Position numbers and translations under genes: made by a program
The notes under the pieces: generated by a model
Told to the model about the DNA's origin: nothing
The model's database searches: none
Seen by the model: the letters and a program-made list of their open reading frames with translations, nothing else
Assembly: GCF_007676705.1 (NCBI RefSeq)
Contig: NZ_VEBF01000009.1
Span: 1-64,000 of the forward strand
Direction of reading: 5' to 3'
DNA from: Paenibacillus xylanexedens
GTDB lineage: Bacteria > Bacillota > Bacilli > Paenibacillales > Paenibacillaceae
DNA: 64,000 bases
Shown: positions 35,291-44,781 of the stretch, in pieces
How positions within the stretch are numbered: position 1 is the first letter of the stretch
Layout of the letters: every line of letters starts with the position of its first letter

Positions 35291-35353
35291 TGGTTATCTG
35301 TTGGGATTTAGCCTGAATTTTGGCCCGGATATTAACTCTGGGAACGGATTAAC

Positions 35354-36322
35354 TCAATAATTCGCATAGTCGCTGACCGGCACATTCTGCTCCAGCCATT
35401 TCTCCACCGCAGCTGTTTTCTCATACTTCGATTCCTTAACCACGTCCATAAAGGCATCCAGCTTAGTGAGGAATTCACTATCGACGGATGCAAGACGCTG
35501 CAAGACGCCGTTGTAGCCTCTTTGGGCGTTCGCAACCATTTTGTTCGTGTCATAATCAAACAGCGGTGTATTGTTCAGCCCATAAAAGGTATACAGGGTA
35601 TAACTGTTTAACAGATTATGCACCTGCTTAGCTCGATTTGATTTTGGATGCAGTTCCAGGAATCTTTCCTGGCCGAGTGCTCGAAGGAGAATTTCCTGAT
35701 AGCCAATGACCAGAGCACCGTCATCCGCAGGCAAGTTTTTCGTTTCCCTTGTCATGATACTGATGTAGCTAGAGATATCTTCTTTAATTTCAGAGTTATA
35801 TTTCACGAAAGCCGCATAATTCATTATGGGATAGAGGGAGCCTTCGAGCATGACGAGGCGGTAGCCGCTGTCACGGGCTTCTTTTAACAGTGCACGCAGA
35901 TCAGAGTCCTGGGTACGCTCCATGAGTTTGGTGAGGCTATCATTCAACTTGTAGGCCTTGATCATCTTGTCCTGAACGTTAGGAACGAGCAGACGGTCCG
36001 TCATAGCGCTTAGCGCCTTCAGGCGAGCATTCTCCAATTGAAGCACCATCAGGGTGGCGTGATGCTTTGTTACTTTTTTGATATGAGATTCGAGATAGGT
36101 ATCCGCGGCAGGCAAGCCGTTCTTTTTGTAGAGCATGGATTGAAATGTTTTATATATCGTTGTTGAACTGGCAGTCGTGACTTTGGTATCTGTACTGGAA
36201 GAAGCGGCAACAGCGACTCCGGATAATGGAGCGACAGCCGTTTGGAGTAGCAAGACAATGGCGGTAGCTGTAATGAAGGTGCGCATGCCTGTACGTTTGG
36301 CAGATTGAAACGATGATGTCAT
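35354..36322 (-). CDS. Secreted protein of unknown function
   Basis: I do not recognise this family. The 322-residue protein has a signal peptide (RTFITATAIVLLLQTAVAPL, then SGVAVAA) and a mostly helical, charged body without cysteines. Residues about 70-160 are rich in Lys, Leu and Asp with heptad-like spacing, so coiled coil is possible. ATG at 36322 follows GGGAGG; an earlier in-frame start has no ribosome site. It faces a divergent secreted repeat protein at 36638, and the two may share surface functions, but this is only context. Confidence 0.8.
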   Translation of the reverse strand: MTSSFQSAKRTGMRTFITATAIVLLLQTAVAPLSGVAVAASSSTDTKVTTASSTTIYKTFQSMLYKKNGLPAADTYLESHIKKVTKHHATLMVLQLENARLKALSAMTDRLLVPNVQDKMIKAYKLNDSLTKLMERTQDSDLRALLKEARDSGYRLVMLEGSLYPIMNYAAFVKYNSEIKEDISSYISIMTRETKNLPADDGALVIGYQEILLRALGQERFLELHPKSNRAKQVHNLLNSYTLYTFYGLNNTPLFDYDTNKMVANAQRGYNGVLQRLASVDSEFLTKLDAFMDVVKESKYEKTAAVEKWLEQNVPVSDYANY

Positions 36323-36637
36323 AGATATGAACCTCCCATAGTTGAGAAAATGATAGGCGTTGTTCACTAGTTACTTTACATTAACCCAATTGGGGCAGGA
36401 TGTGGTTGCGGAATGGTGACAAATTCTTCTGTTATTTTTAACTTTTGGAGGGTGAAGATAGAGGAATGTATCTGCGAAAATATTTTTTGTACAACTGGAA
36501 ACCTTTGAGCTGATCAGAACGTCTTAGTTGTGCATAGGAAAATACAGGAATTAATGAAATGAACAGCGAATCTATTTCGATGTTAACTAATTGCGAGAAT
36601 GGGGATATGGGATATGAGGAAAGCGGGAGGAAAACAA

Positions 36638-39600
36638 GTGAAGAAGGTAATGTCAGCGCTGGCTGTATCGGCCATGCTGATGTCCGCACTTCCAACGTCA
36701 GTTATGGATGCAGCTGCGAGAATCAGTATATATATTAATGATGCAGAGTTATCATCTGCTCAGGCACCTGTCATGAAAGGCGGACGTGTACTGGTTCCAC
36801 TTCGGTCGATTTTTGAAGGATTGGACGCGAAGGTATCGTACACCAACAGAACCAAAACGATTGTTGCAACTCGCGATGATCAGGAAGTTACTTTGAAACT
36901 CTGTTCCAAAACGGCATACATCAACGGGGAAGCGATCTCGCTGGATGTACCTGCGAACACGATTAAGGGCAACACGATGGTTCCAATTCGTTTTGTCAGT
37001 GAAGCTTTTGGAGAGAAAGTATTCTGGAACTCGCGCAATCAGCGTGTAGATATCAAGACAACCGCAACGCCTCCAGTGGATGAGACACAATATGCTGCAT
37101 GGAACATCTACGGTTCGGTATCTGGAAGTAATGGAGATGGTCGTGACCTGACCGTGAGCTTCACACGTCCAACTTCAGAGAAGGCTGTATCTGCTTACCG
37201 AATTATGCTGGTGAAAACTCGCGATGTGAATAGCTTTACGGAGTCGGCAGCGTCTGCCGTACCTTCTGCGAACTATACATCGGTTACACCGAATGGCAGC
37301 AACCCGAAACTGACACTTAATGCACAGACGCGTGACGTGAACGGGGATTTGCTCAATAGCAATGAAACGTATCGCCTGTATGTACTGACTGTTGGAAACA
37401 GCAGCAATAATTATAAAAATGCATTGAACTGGTCTTCCCAAGCATTGAAGCTCAATAATGTGAAATCCACAGTACAGGCGGTTACAAGTCTACGTGCTGC
37501 AGATGTTAGCGACTATGGCGATGGACGCGATCTCGAGATTAACTTCACTCAGCCGAGCACGACATCGAACATTACGTATTATCGTGCTTTTGTAGTCAAA
37601 GCGAAGGACTCTTCCGCATTCAATCTGGCTGCAGCGAATAAAGTATCCAGTGCGAACTCCACGATCATATACAAAGGCAACACTGCTGCGGTCAAAAGCA
37701 AGCTGACTTCTTCGACACGGGATACGTCCGGCGAATTGATCAAAAGTAACACAGCGTATGTTGTCTACATCCTGTCGGTAAGCACAAATACAACGACAGA
37801 CAGCAAGCTGTCCGCAGCATCATCTTCACTTACGCTGTCGGTGAACACAGCAACTTCTCCAGTGATTACACAGGTGAGAGACAACTCGGATTATGGAGAT
37901 GGTCGTGATATTCAGTTGAGCTTCAACCGTTCATCGGATGAGTCCAAGGTGGCGAACTACCGTGTCTTCGTGGTGCGTAACTCGGTTGCCAGCAGCTTCA
38001 ATCTGACGACTGCAAGCAATCTGTCTTCCAGTCTGTACTATACGGTGAACAAAACAGGCAACAACATTACAACGACTTTGCCTTCGTCGATGAAGGACAC
38101 AAGTGGTTATAACGTGACGAATCTGCAAGATTATCGCATCTTCGTGATGGCCGTGGGCAACCAGCAGAATGGATACACCAATGCGCTGTCAGCTTCCTCT
38201 ACGGTTCTGAGACTGACTACAAACGGCAATGCGGGAGTTATCAGCAACCTGGCTGTTGCGGATATCAGCGACAACGGTGATGGACGTGATCTGCGGGTTT
38301 CTTTCAACAAAGCTGCGGATGAATCCAGAATCTCTGGATATCGAGTATACGTTGTACGCTCCGGTAATGCGGGCAACTTCACCTTGAGCTCAGCCAACGC
38401 ATCGAACAACTACACTCAGGTGAGCAAAACGGGTGGTAATTTGTCAGTTACGCTTCCTAGTAATGCGTATGATACAAGCGGGAATTGGATCACCAATGGT
38501 GTTTCTTATCGTGTATTCGTTATGTCAGTAAGCAATAGCGGGAACTCAAGTCAAAATGCGTTGTCTTCATATTCTTCTCAGATCACACTGACTGCGAACA
38601 CGGCTGTTACCGCTCCGACCAGTGTGACTGCAACGGACATCGCGGATAACGGAGATGGACGTGATCTGCGAGTGACATTTAACCGATCGTCGAATGAGAC
38701 GAACGTGTATCATTACCGTGCATTTGTAGTCAAAACATCCAACTTGGGTGGATTTAATTTGGCGGAAGCTAATCGGAACTCCAATTTTAAAGTGGTAAAT
38801 AAAGCTGGAGGAAGCGGAAATTACACGGTGACTTTAGACGATACCAAGGCAACAGATGGTTCAACTATTCGCAATGATGAAAACTATCGCATATTTGTGC
38901 TCGCGGTAAGCAATAGCGGTAACTCATCGAATGTACTGTCAACTGCCTATGCAGATGTTAGATTGTCCGTAACTAGTGCAGTAGGAGCAGTTACAATTAC
39001 TAAAATCGATGTTAAGAACGAAGATCAAGCAGCTGGAAATGTAACTGATGCGACTGTTACATTTACGAAGCCCAATCCTGAAACAGGCATTGGACGGTAT
39101 GTGTTAATGGTTGTACCTGCCACAACGGCATTTGATCTGAATGCGGCCAAAACAACTGCAAAATCCAGTTTTGCAACAGCTGTAACGTCAAGTCCAACAG
39201 ATTTGCCCCTTTCGTTAAAGGACAGTAATGGTAATGAGATTAAAGCTGGAATTTCTTACAGAGTGGTTATTCTATCCGAATCTTCTGACACTAAACGTGA
39301 ATCGAATATGACATCGTCGACTCCTTTCACGATTAACGCGAAAAAACAGGCACCAGCACCTGTCGATAAGGTAACGGGTGTAAATGCATCTTTAACTGGT
39401 AATTCAATTAATGTAAACTTCACTAAGCCCAACGAAACCGGGATTGCTCGTTACGATGTGTACATTGTTAAAGCGGCTAGCAATTCAGGTGCTGCAGGGA
39501 AAGCATTAACCAATGTAAGTACTGGTGGTACTCCAGGGACAGCGACAGTAGATATCAGCATTGTAACCAAGGATTCAGATGATGTAGCTTTCGAATCAGG

Positions 39601-39796
39601 AAATTACAAAGTCATGGTAGTTGCAGTGGCGAGTGATCTAACGAAGAATACATCTGTCAATTCAGATCTATTTACTTTTCCTATTACGATAGCTTCTTCT
39701 GGAACCGATAATGGTACACAAACATCCAATACGGATAGCGGAACAAATGCTTTGAGTGGTACTGGTGCGCAAGCATCTGCTGGAGAAACTCCATAA
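36638..39796 (+). CDS. Secreted protein: copper-amine-oxidase N-terminal domain plus GDGRD repeats
   Basis: A 1052-residue exported protein. After the signal peptide, residues about 35-140 form a copper_amine_oxidN domain (VLVPLRSIFEGLDAKVSY...MVPIRFVSEAFGEKVFW), a non-catalytic surface module in Firmicutes. Then come five repeats of 125-128 residues, each opening with GDGRD (at 166, 294, 420, 547 and 672) in a DNGDGRDLRVSFN-like strand, resembling fibronectin III folds with an acidic loop. Two more diverged units without GDGRD follow from about 795 and 910. It ends in a Thr/Ser/Gly-rich tail. GTG at 36638 has GGGAGGA 7 bases before it; ATG at 36599 does not. A surface adhesin or wall protein is likely. 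There is no LPXTG motif. Confidence 0.85.
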   Translation: MKKVMSALAVSAMLMSALPTSVMDAAARISIYINDAELSSAQAPVMKGGRVLVPLRSIFEGLDAKVSYTNRTKTIVATRDDQEVTLKLCSKTAYINGEAISLDVPANTIKGNTMVPIRFVSEAFGEKVFWNSRNQRVDIKTTATPPVDETQYAAWNIYGSVSGSNGDGRDLTVSFTRPTSEKAVSAYRIMLVKTRDVNSFTESAASAVPSANYTSVTPNGSNPKLTLNAQTRDVNGDLLNSNETYRLYVLTVGNSSNNYKNALNWSSQALKLNNVKSTVQAVTSLRAADVSDYGDGRDLEINFTQPSTTSNITYYRAFVVKAKDSSAFNLAAANKVSSANSTIIYKGNTAAVKSKLTSSTRDTSGELIKSNTAYVVYILSVSTNTTTDSKLSAASSSLTLSVNTATSPVITQVRDNSDYGDGRDIQLSFNRSSDESKVANYRVFVVRNSVASSFNLTTASNLSSSLYYTVNKTGNNITTTLPSSMKDTSGYNVTNLQDYRIFVMAVGNQQNGYTNALSASSTVLRLTTNGNAGVISNLAVADISDNGDGRDLRVSFNKAADESRISGYRVYVVRSGNAGNFTLSSANASNNYTQVSKTGGNLSVTLPSNAYDTSGNWITNGVSYRVFVMSVSNSGNSSQNALSSYSSQITLTANTAVTAPTSVTATDIADNGDGRDLRVTFNRSSNETNVYHYRAFVVKTSNLGGFNLAEANRNSNFKVVNKAGGSGNYTVTLDDTKATDGSTIRNDENYRIFVLAVSNSGNSSNVLSTAYADVRLSVTSAVGAVTITKIDVKNEDQAAGNVTDATVTFTKPNPETGIGRYVLMVVPATTAFDLNAAKTTAKSSFATAVTSSPTDLPLSLKDSNGNEIKAGISYRVVILSESSDTKRESNMTSSTPFTINAKKQAPAPVDKVTGVNASLTGNSINVNFTKPNETGIARYDVYIVKAASNSGAAGKALTNVSTGGTPGTATVDISIVTKDSDDVAFESGNYKVMVVAVASDLTKNTSVNSDLFTFPITIASSGTDNGTQTSNTDSGTNALSGTGAQASAGETP

Positions 39797-39857
39797 AAAT
39801 AATCAAGATTTAATGTTTGGGTGCATCGATCATTTGGATACCTGATACAGGTAGTGA

Positions 39858-39980
39858 AGGGCACGGAATCGATTTTGAAGAAGCGGTAGCGTTCGCCTTT
39901 GTCTCCTAATTTCTACCTTTTAGAGGTAATCAAGAAAATTTGGAGACAACAGCGATCGAAGGAACGATCCGTGACCGGAA
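39858..39980 (+). repeat. Structured intergenic repeat, copy F
   Basis: The outer arms CACGGAATCG (39862) and CGATCCGTG (39965) pair with one bulged A, as in copy B. The inner helix TTGTCTCCTAATTT (39899) pairs with AAATTTGGAGACAA (39936) with one mismatch. Base pair six is T-A here and C-G in copy B. Core blocks AAGCGGTAGCGTTCGCCTTT and ACAGCGATCGAAGG are kept. Confidence 0.85.
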
Positions 39981-40023
39981 CGGCCAATCAGAGAAGTAAA
40001 ATCTGTTATTCAGTAAAGTAAAA

Positions 40024-40062
40024 TGCTAACTCCCTTTCCAAAAGAGAAGGGGAGTTTTTTTG
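40024..40062 (+). terminator. Rho-independent terminator
   Basis: AACTCCCTTTCC pairs imperfectly with GAGAAGGGGAGTT around AAAA and is followed by TTTTTTG. It lies downstream of repeat copy F, so the repeat is likely transcribed as a 3' untranslated region. The rest of the gap to 40250 shows nothing. Confidence 0.88.
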
Positions 40063-40250
40063 TTACCATATTGAAAATCTTGTCGCCAAAAAGGTTCCTT
40101 AGACCATTGTTACATCGAGAACAAATAATGGATAATAAAGGGAAGTTGGCTATATGGATCGAACTAAACATTTACACGAAACGGAGTGGCCAGTGTAAAT
40201 ATCTTTAGTTCACCTTATGTAGAAGCCTATGAGGCGAAAGGAATGATGCA

Positions 40251-41156
40251 ATGCTTGCATTTCGTTTGACGGGCCTGCCAGATTCTCGGTTGCCGCTATA
40301 CCTGTATTCTGTGGGCTCACAGGAAGAGAAAGTTCTGCATAGACCGGATGGATTTCCGGTGTATCAGCTGTTTTTGTCACGCGGCATCGAAGGGCAGTTC
40401 AGGCTACCGGGAAAAGGGACATGGACGATGGGAGCGGAGCAGTTATTCATCGTGGAACCCGAGGTTGCGCATGAGTATGTACCTCATTCCAATTCAAAAG
40501 GGGAGCTAGGTTATATCGGTATTGGCGGTGCATCGGCGGGATCGGTGCTTCAATCCGCGGGTTTGCTTCAGATCGAGCCTTGTCACATCTCCGGTTTTGA
40601 AATCATCTGGTCACGCATGACAGATCTCTGGCACGCACTGAATCAAGGAGTAACGGAGATGTGGAACACATCAGCCCTCATCTACCAGCTTATTTTGGAT
40701 ATAGCACAATCCAAAATCCCCTCTGATGTTGGTGTCGTAGGTACTGGATCATCTATGGCCGAGGACGTGGTTGTACCACGTTCTAATCAGGAGTCCGATC
40801 CGGGCAAGGAGGCGCTCATCCGAGCAGTAGCATTGATGCATACGCACTACCAGGACGACCTGTTATTGAAACATGTAGCTGACGCAGTGGGTTATTCGGT
40901 GCAGCATCTCAACCGATTATTTCACCAGCATTATGGTGTGACAGGACATCAGTATATGCAGCGATTGCGTTTACATAAGGCTTCGGACTGGCTGGATAAC
41001 CATCCACGAGCAAGTGTACGGGAGGCGGCAGAGACCGTAGGCATGGAAGTGAACTATTTCATTCGGATGTACAAGCGAGAGTTTGGAGAGACGCCAGGCA
41101 AAGGAATCAAGCATCGCAATCAACTCCAAATGGAAAAAGACCTCACGAATTCGTGA
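40251..41156 (+). CDS. AraC family transcriptional regulator
   Basis: A 301-residue regulator. The N-terminal cupin-like sensor (VYQLFLSRGIEGQFRLPGKG; IVEPEVAHEYVPH) is followed by a linker and two helix-turn-helix motifs at about 205-290 (LKHVADAVGYSVQHLNRLFHQHYG; VREAAETVGMEVNYFIRMYKREFG). The ligand is probably a sugar or similar small molecule, not readable here. ATG at 40251 follows AAAGGA. It stands alone, so its target is not obvious. Confidence 0.92.
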   Translation: MLAFRLTGLPDSRLPLYLYSVGSQEEKVLHRPDGFPVYQLFLSRGIEGQFRLPGKGTWTMGAEQLFIVEPEVAHEYVPHSNSKGELGYIGIGGASAGSVLQSAGLLQIEPCHISGFEIIWSRMTDLWHALNQGVTEMWNTSALIYQLILDIAQSKIPSDVGVVGTGSSMAEDVVVPRSNQESDPGKEALIRAVALMHTHYQDDLLLKHVADAVGYSVQHLNRLFHQHYGVTGHQYMQRLRLHKASDWLDNHPRASVREAAETVGMEVNYFIRMYKREFGETPGKGIKHRNQLQMEKDLTNS

Positions 41157-41182
41157 AGCCCCTTAATCGATCATATACCATG

Positions 41183-41995
41183 TTATGCTTTTTTCTTCTC
41201 TCCAAAGAACGGACGTAACGTTGCAAGTCCCACAACTCCGATTACAGTGCTCACCCATGGAGCCAGCGTAAATACCGGAAGTTTATCACGCAGTGGATAC
41301 CCTACAAACAGCACAAGTACCACGATTACGATATAGATGATGATTCCCTTAAGGTTAACCTTAGGTATGGTGTTCTTGTCCGCTCCTTCATCATCCGGTC
41401 GCTCTGCAAGGCGACGAAGCATCTCAACCAGAGCAATCCCGCCTATAGCGGCAACGATCAGTGAGAATAGGCTAATATGCTGGAAAGGTTCTGTATCTCC
41501 GCCAGTCCAGCCTACGAACAGTCCAACGCCACCTTGGATCAGCATGACAAAAGATAAAGCCGCCCACGCGATCATGGCATACCATTTCGGTGTCCGTTTC
41601 ACTGGTCCTGAATTCTCAGTTGGTTGCGGTTCCACAACGTTGGCTTTCTTTTTTGCTGAAGTTGATGGGCTTGTACTACGGGATGGACCACGTTCACCCA
41701 CCTCAACGGCAGCCATCTTCCCAGGAGTTGTACCTGTTACCCCGAGCTGGGTATGGATATCTTGCTCCAGATCAGCTCCATATAGCTCGCGAGCGGGCTT
41801 GTTATCCTTCTGAGCCTGTACGATCGCTCTTCCTGCGGAGAGAATCCACTCTTCCTGTACTCTCTCATCTGCTGGCGCATGGCGCGCAATCGTGCTGATA
41901 TGGTCATACAGTTTCACATTTTCAGGTGTCATCCGACTCATCTCGGTAATTTGCCGATTCTGTATTTCTTTAAGCTTCTTATAGGAAATCCCCAA
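41183..41995 (-). CDS. DUF1129-type membrane protein
   Basis: A 270-residue protein with a soluble N-terminal half (TPENVKLYDHISTIARHAP; ELYGADLEQDIHTQLG), a Ser/Lys/Pro linker at about 115-135, and four hydrophobic segments after residue 150. The LYG-dipeptide region and membrane layout fit DUF1129, of unknown role. I chose TTG at 41995 because AGGGGGAG lies 6 bases upstream. A TTG at 42034 would add 13 residues but has no ribosome site. Confidence 0.8.
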   Translation of the reverse strand: MGISYKKLKEIQNRQITEMSRMTPENVKLYDHISTIARHAPADERVQEEWILSAGRAIVQAQKDNKPARELYGADLEQDIHTQLGVTGTTPGKMAAVEVGERGPSRSTSPSTSAKKKANVVEPQPTENSGPVKRTPKWYAMIAWAALSFVMLIQGGVGLFVGWTGGDTEPFQHISLFSLIVAAIGGIALVEMLRRLAERPDDEGADKNTIPKVNLKGIIIYIVIVVLVLFVGYPLRDKLPVFTLAPWVSTVIGVVGLATLRPFFGEKKKA

Positions 41996-42091
41996 TGACT
42001 GCTCCCCCTGTCTACACACGTTCTGATCTTCCAAAAGTCCGAAGACCCTGACGGTATTTTAGTATACGGGAAGGGCTCTCGTTTCGCAAAG

Positions 42092-42211
42092 TCATTCCTT
42101 ATAAAAAAGCTGTTCATGGTGAGCCCATATCCACACACAGGCCAGTATGACACAGGTGCACAACAGCACCAGTTTTCCGTGATGTTGAATCCACTCCAGT
42201 AGATGTTCCAT
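42092..42211 (-). CDS. Small single-pass membrane protein, 39 residues
   Basis: This short frame encodes MEHLLEWIQHHGKLVLLCTC and then VILACVWIWA, ending in HHEQLFYKE. A single hydrophobic segment of about 18 residues lies between polar ends. AAAGGAATG lies about 9 bases before the ATG. The frame sits 96 bp before the start of the DUF1129 gene, on the same strand, so the two may be co-transcribed. The family is not recognised. A longer overlapping frame (from 42219) has its ATG too close to the ribosome site and was not chosen. Confidence 0.6.
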   Translation of the reverse strand: MEHLLEWIQHHGKLVLLCTCVILACVWIWAHHEQLFYKE

Positions 42212-42407
42212 GAATTCATTCCTTTCGGCGGAAGGATTTCGAGGCATCTCTGCCTGCATTTTTTATGGCTTATTTTCCCCGGTTCATGTAAAAAAATACC
42301 CCACGCCTTCCAGTTCTAACGATTGTGTGAAGTATGCATAAAGAGCAGCCAATTCCATCACAATAGTAGCATTTCCAACAGAAATCCGAGATTGGAGTGT
42401 GCTTGTT

Positions 42408-42641
42408 ATGGATAAACAAAAAGATTTGACGCGTAAGCTGCTGCTAAACAGCAACTCCCGTGGAGTCGTGGACGAGGTTGTATCTATGGAGGAGAGCTTG
42501 GAGGATACCGAATATTCAGAGGAACTGACCGACGGTAATCTGCAAGGAAGAAGCTTTTGGGATAACAGTGACTCCGGTCATGAGCATGAATGGAATGGAC
42601 GGGTGGAAACTCACGAGATGTTCCGTAGAAGCTACGAATAG
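42408..42641 (+). CDS. Small acidic protein, unknown
   Basis: A 77-residue hydrophilic protein with many Glu, Asp and Ser (VDEVVSMEESLEDTEYSEEL) and no cysteine, signal or membrane segment. It ends HEWNGRVETHEMFRRSYE. I do not know the family. The ATG follows GGAGTG with 9 bases between; an in-frame GTG at 42399 overlaps that site. A terminator closes the gene. Confidence 0.7.
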   Translation: MDKQKDLTRKLLLNSNSRGVVDEVVSMEESLEDTEYSEELTDGNLQGRSFWDNSDSGHEHEWNGRVETHEMFRRSYE

Positions 42642-42680
42642 AGACCCTTTACCAAGTAGATTGAAGTCCAAACATATCCG

Positions 42681-42716
42681 GGCCAGCTGTAATCAGCTTG
42701 GCTCATTTTTTTGCGT
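42681..42716 (+). terminator. Rho-independent terminator
   Basis: GCCAGCTG pairs with CAGCTTGGC around TAAT and is followed by seven T. Confidence 0.9.
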
Positions 42717-42895
42717 TCATTAACCGATAAAAAGTTGACTGGCAATAGACTTATAAAGGGTTCTTACTTACATTGACTTGCAGGTTGCGGAATGATAATA
42801 TATGAATACGATCTTAATACACACTAAACTTATCGGATTATATATAATTAATGATTTGAACATAGACAGGCAACGCATGGAAAGGGGAAATCGGC

Positions 42896-43726
42896 ATGGA
42901 ACGTCAGATCAGTATCCGTCATGGACAGGAAGAATTAACAGCCACGATTCATTATCCGGTCGTGAAAGACATCAAGGAGGAGAAGAGTCAGCAACGAGTA
43001 CCTCTGGCGGTCATTTGCCATGGTTTTGTTGGTAGCCGCATCGGCGTGGATCGTCTGTTTGTGAAGACTGCCCGAGAATTGGCTGAGGACGGTTATCTGG
43101 TTCTGCGTTTCGACTATATCGGTTGCGGAGAGAGCAGTGGTGAGTATGGAGCGGAGGGGCTGGAATCCATGGTGCTACAGACTCGCTCCGTACTTGATTA
43201 CGCAGTGAACTGCAGTGATGTGGATCCGACTCGTGTCACACTAATTGGTCATAGTCTGGGTGGTGCCGTTGCATTACTAACGGCTGTGCGTGACAAACGT
43301 GTCAAGAACCTGGTCATGTGGTCCTCCGTAGGTTATCCTTTCAATGATATCGTGAAGATTACGGGGCGGGAAGTATATGATGAAGGTGTGAAATTGGGTG
43401 CGGCTGATTATCTCGGATACAAATTCACACCGACCTTCTTCGAGTCGCTCGCTGAACAACAGCCATTCCAGGAAGCAGTCAAGTTTAGTGGCGATGTACT
43501 CGTCGTGCATGGTACGTCAGATGAGATTATCCCTGTAGACTACGCATTCCTGTATCAAAAGGTATTCTGGATGCGCCAGGAGGGCCGTTGCGACAAGGAA
43601 ATCATCTTCCAAGGCGATCACACCTTCTCTTCAGGGAAAGAGCGGGAACAGCTGATTTCGCGTACCAGAGAGTGGCTGGGCGAGCGCCAGAAGATCGAGC
43701 AGGATTGGCAGCACTGGATGATATAA
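42896..43726 (+). CDS. Alpha/beta hydrolase, esterase/acyl-hydrolase-like
   Basis: A 276-residue cytoplasmic alpha/beta hydrolase. It has VICHGFVGSRIG (oxyanion loop), the elbow GHSLGG (Ser120), Asp in VVHGTSDEIIP and His in FQGDHTFSSG. The order and spacing match feruloyl-esterase-like and 2-hydroxymuconate-type hydrolases; the substrate is unknown. ATG follows AAAGGGGAA. The next gene, a dioxygenase, begins 103 bp later on the same strand and might be used together with it. Confidence 0.9.
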   Translation: MERQISIRHGQEELTATIHYPVVKDIKEEKSQQRVPLAVICHGFVGSRIGVDRLFVKTARELAEDGYLVLRFDYIGCGESSGEYGAEGLESMVLQTRSVLDYAVNCSDVDPTRVTLIGHSLGGAVALLTAVRDKRVKNLVMWSSVGYPFNDIVKITGREVYDEGVKLGAADYLGYKFTPTFFESLAEQQPFQEAVKFSGDVLVVHGTSDEIIPVDYAFLYQKVFWMRQEGRCDKEIIFQGDHTFSSGKEREQLISRTREWLGERQKIEQDWQHWMI

Positions 43727-43829
43727 GTGGCAGGATTACAACTGTTTGGGGATGTCCGCTTGGAAAAGCGCCTTCTTAAGGGTAAAATAGAAGAGTAAGC
43801 ATTCTATCCGTGTCTGGAGGTTGGCAGCA

Positions 43830-44615
43830 ATGACATTACCCGCACTTTTCATTGCGCATGGTTCTCCCGCTCTGGCGGTGGAGAGCAATGACTACACTCA
43901 TTTTCTGAACCAGCTTGGAGACAGGCTGCCGGCTCCGAAGGCCATTGTCGTATTTACGGCACATTGGGATTGTCCCGAACCGTCCGTGACGATGGATGAT
44001 ACACATCAGACTCTACATGATTTTTACGGGTTTCCTTCTACGATGTATACCATGGAGTATCCTGCATCTGGTCAGCCAGATCTGGCGAACGAGATATGTG
44101 CATTGTTCACCCGCAGCAATCTGGCGCATCAGCCGATTCGAGGCCGGGGACTGGATCACGGCGTATGGGTACCACTGCTGCATATGTACCCCGAGGCTAA
44201 TATCCCTGTGATCGCCGTATCAGTCGATTCGTTGCGTACACCAAAGGAACAATATGATATTGGCCGTATGCTGGAACAGCTACGTCATGATAATGTCCTG
44301 ATTATCGGAAGTGGTGGAACAGTTCACAATTTAAGATTGCTTGGCAATAATGATGAACCGCAAGAGTGGGCAGTGGAATTCGATAACTGGATCGGGGAGC
44401 GCTTGGAGCAGTGGAACACGAGAGAGCTGTTTCAATATGAGAAAAAAGCCCCTCATGCACGTACGGCAGTTCCATCGTATGGTACGGAACATCTTGCGCC
44501 TTTGTTCTACGCGATGGGCACAGCGGACATGTCCCGAACAGCGAAGCGTCTATTCCAGTCTTATCCTTACGGAACGCTCAGTTTGAACTGCTGGCAGTTT
44601 GGAGACGGCGTGTAA
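43830..44615 (+). CDS. DODA-type extradiol ring-opening dioxygenase (LigB superfamily)
   Basis: A 261-residue class III extradiol dioxygenase, similar to YgiD/4,5-DOPA dioxygenase. Probable metal ligands are the His in FIAHGSP, HWD at about 46, the His in GLDHGVWVPL and GSGGTVHNLR. Such enzymes cleave catechol-type rings with non-heme iron or zinc. ATG at 43830 has GGAGG nine bases upstream; an in-frame TTG at 43821 lies within that site. It ends before a bidirectional terminator. Confidence 0.92.
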   Translation: MTLPALFIAHGSPALAVESNDYTHFLNQLGDRLPAPKAIVVFTAHWDCPEPSVTMDDTHQTLHDFYGFPSTMYTMEYPASGQPDLANEICALFTRSNLAHQPIRGRGLDHGVWVPLLHMYPEANIPVIAVSVDSLRTPKEQYDIGRMLEQLRHDNVLIIGSGGTVHNLRLLGNNDEPQEWAVEFDNWIGERLEQWNTRELFQYEKKAPHARTAVPSYGTEHLAPLFYAMGTADMSRTAKRLFQSYPYGTLSLNCWQFGDGV

Positions 44616-44707
44616 CTTGGAACAGACAACAGCCTGATTAGGGCTAACAAGCCAGGTTGGTATGGATAACGTGTGTTAAAGTATACGATTATAATAAATA
44701 AACAAAA

Positions 44708-44756
44708 GAAGGTTGCTGTACCCGCTTGATGGGCTACAGGAACCTTTTTTCGATAC
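44708..44756. terminator. Bidirectional Rho-independent terminator
   Basis: AAGGTT with AACCTT and CTGTA with TACAG form a two-part stem, with T runs on both strands. It separates the convergent dioxygenase and 70-residue protein genes. Confidence 0.88.
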
Positions 44757-44781
44757 GAAGCCTTATTTATGCAATGGATCC

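Noticed and set aside
42802..43035. Plus-strand frame upstream of the hydrolase at 42896
   Set aside because: It overlaps the start of the real hydrolase gene in another frame, lacks a ribosome site, and is Arg/Gly-rich without a family.
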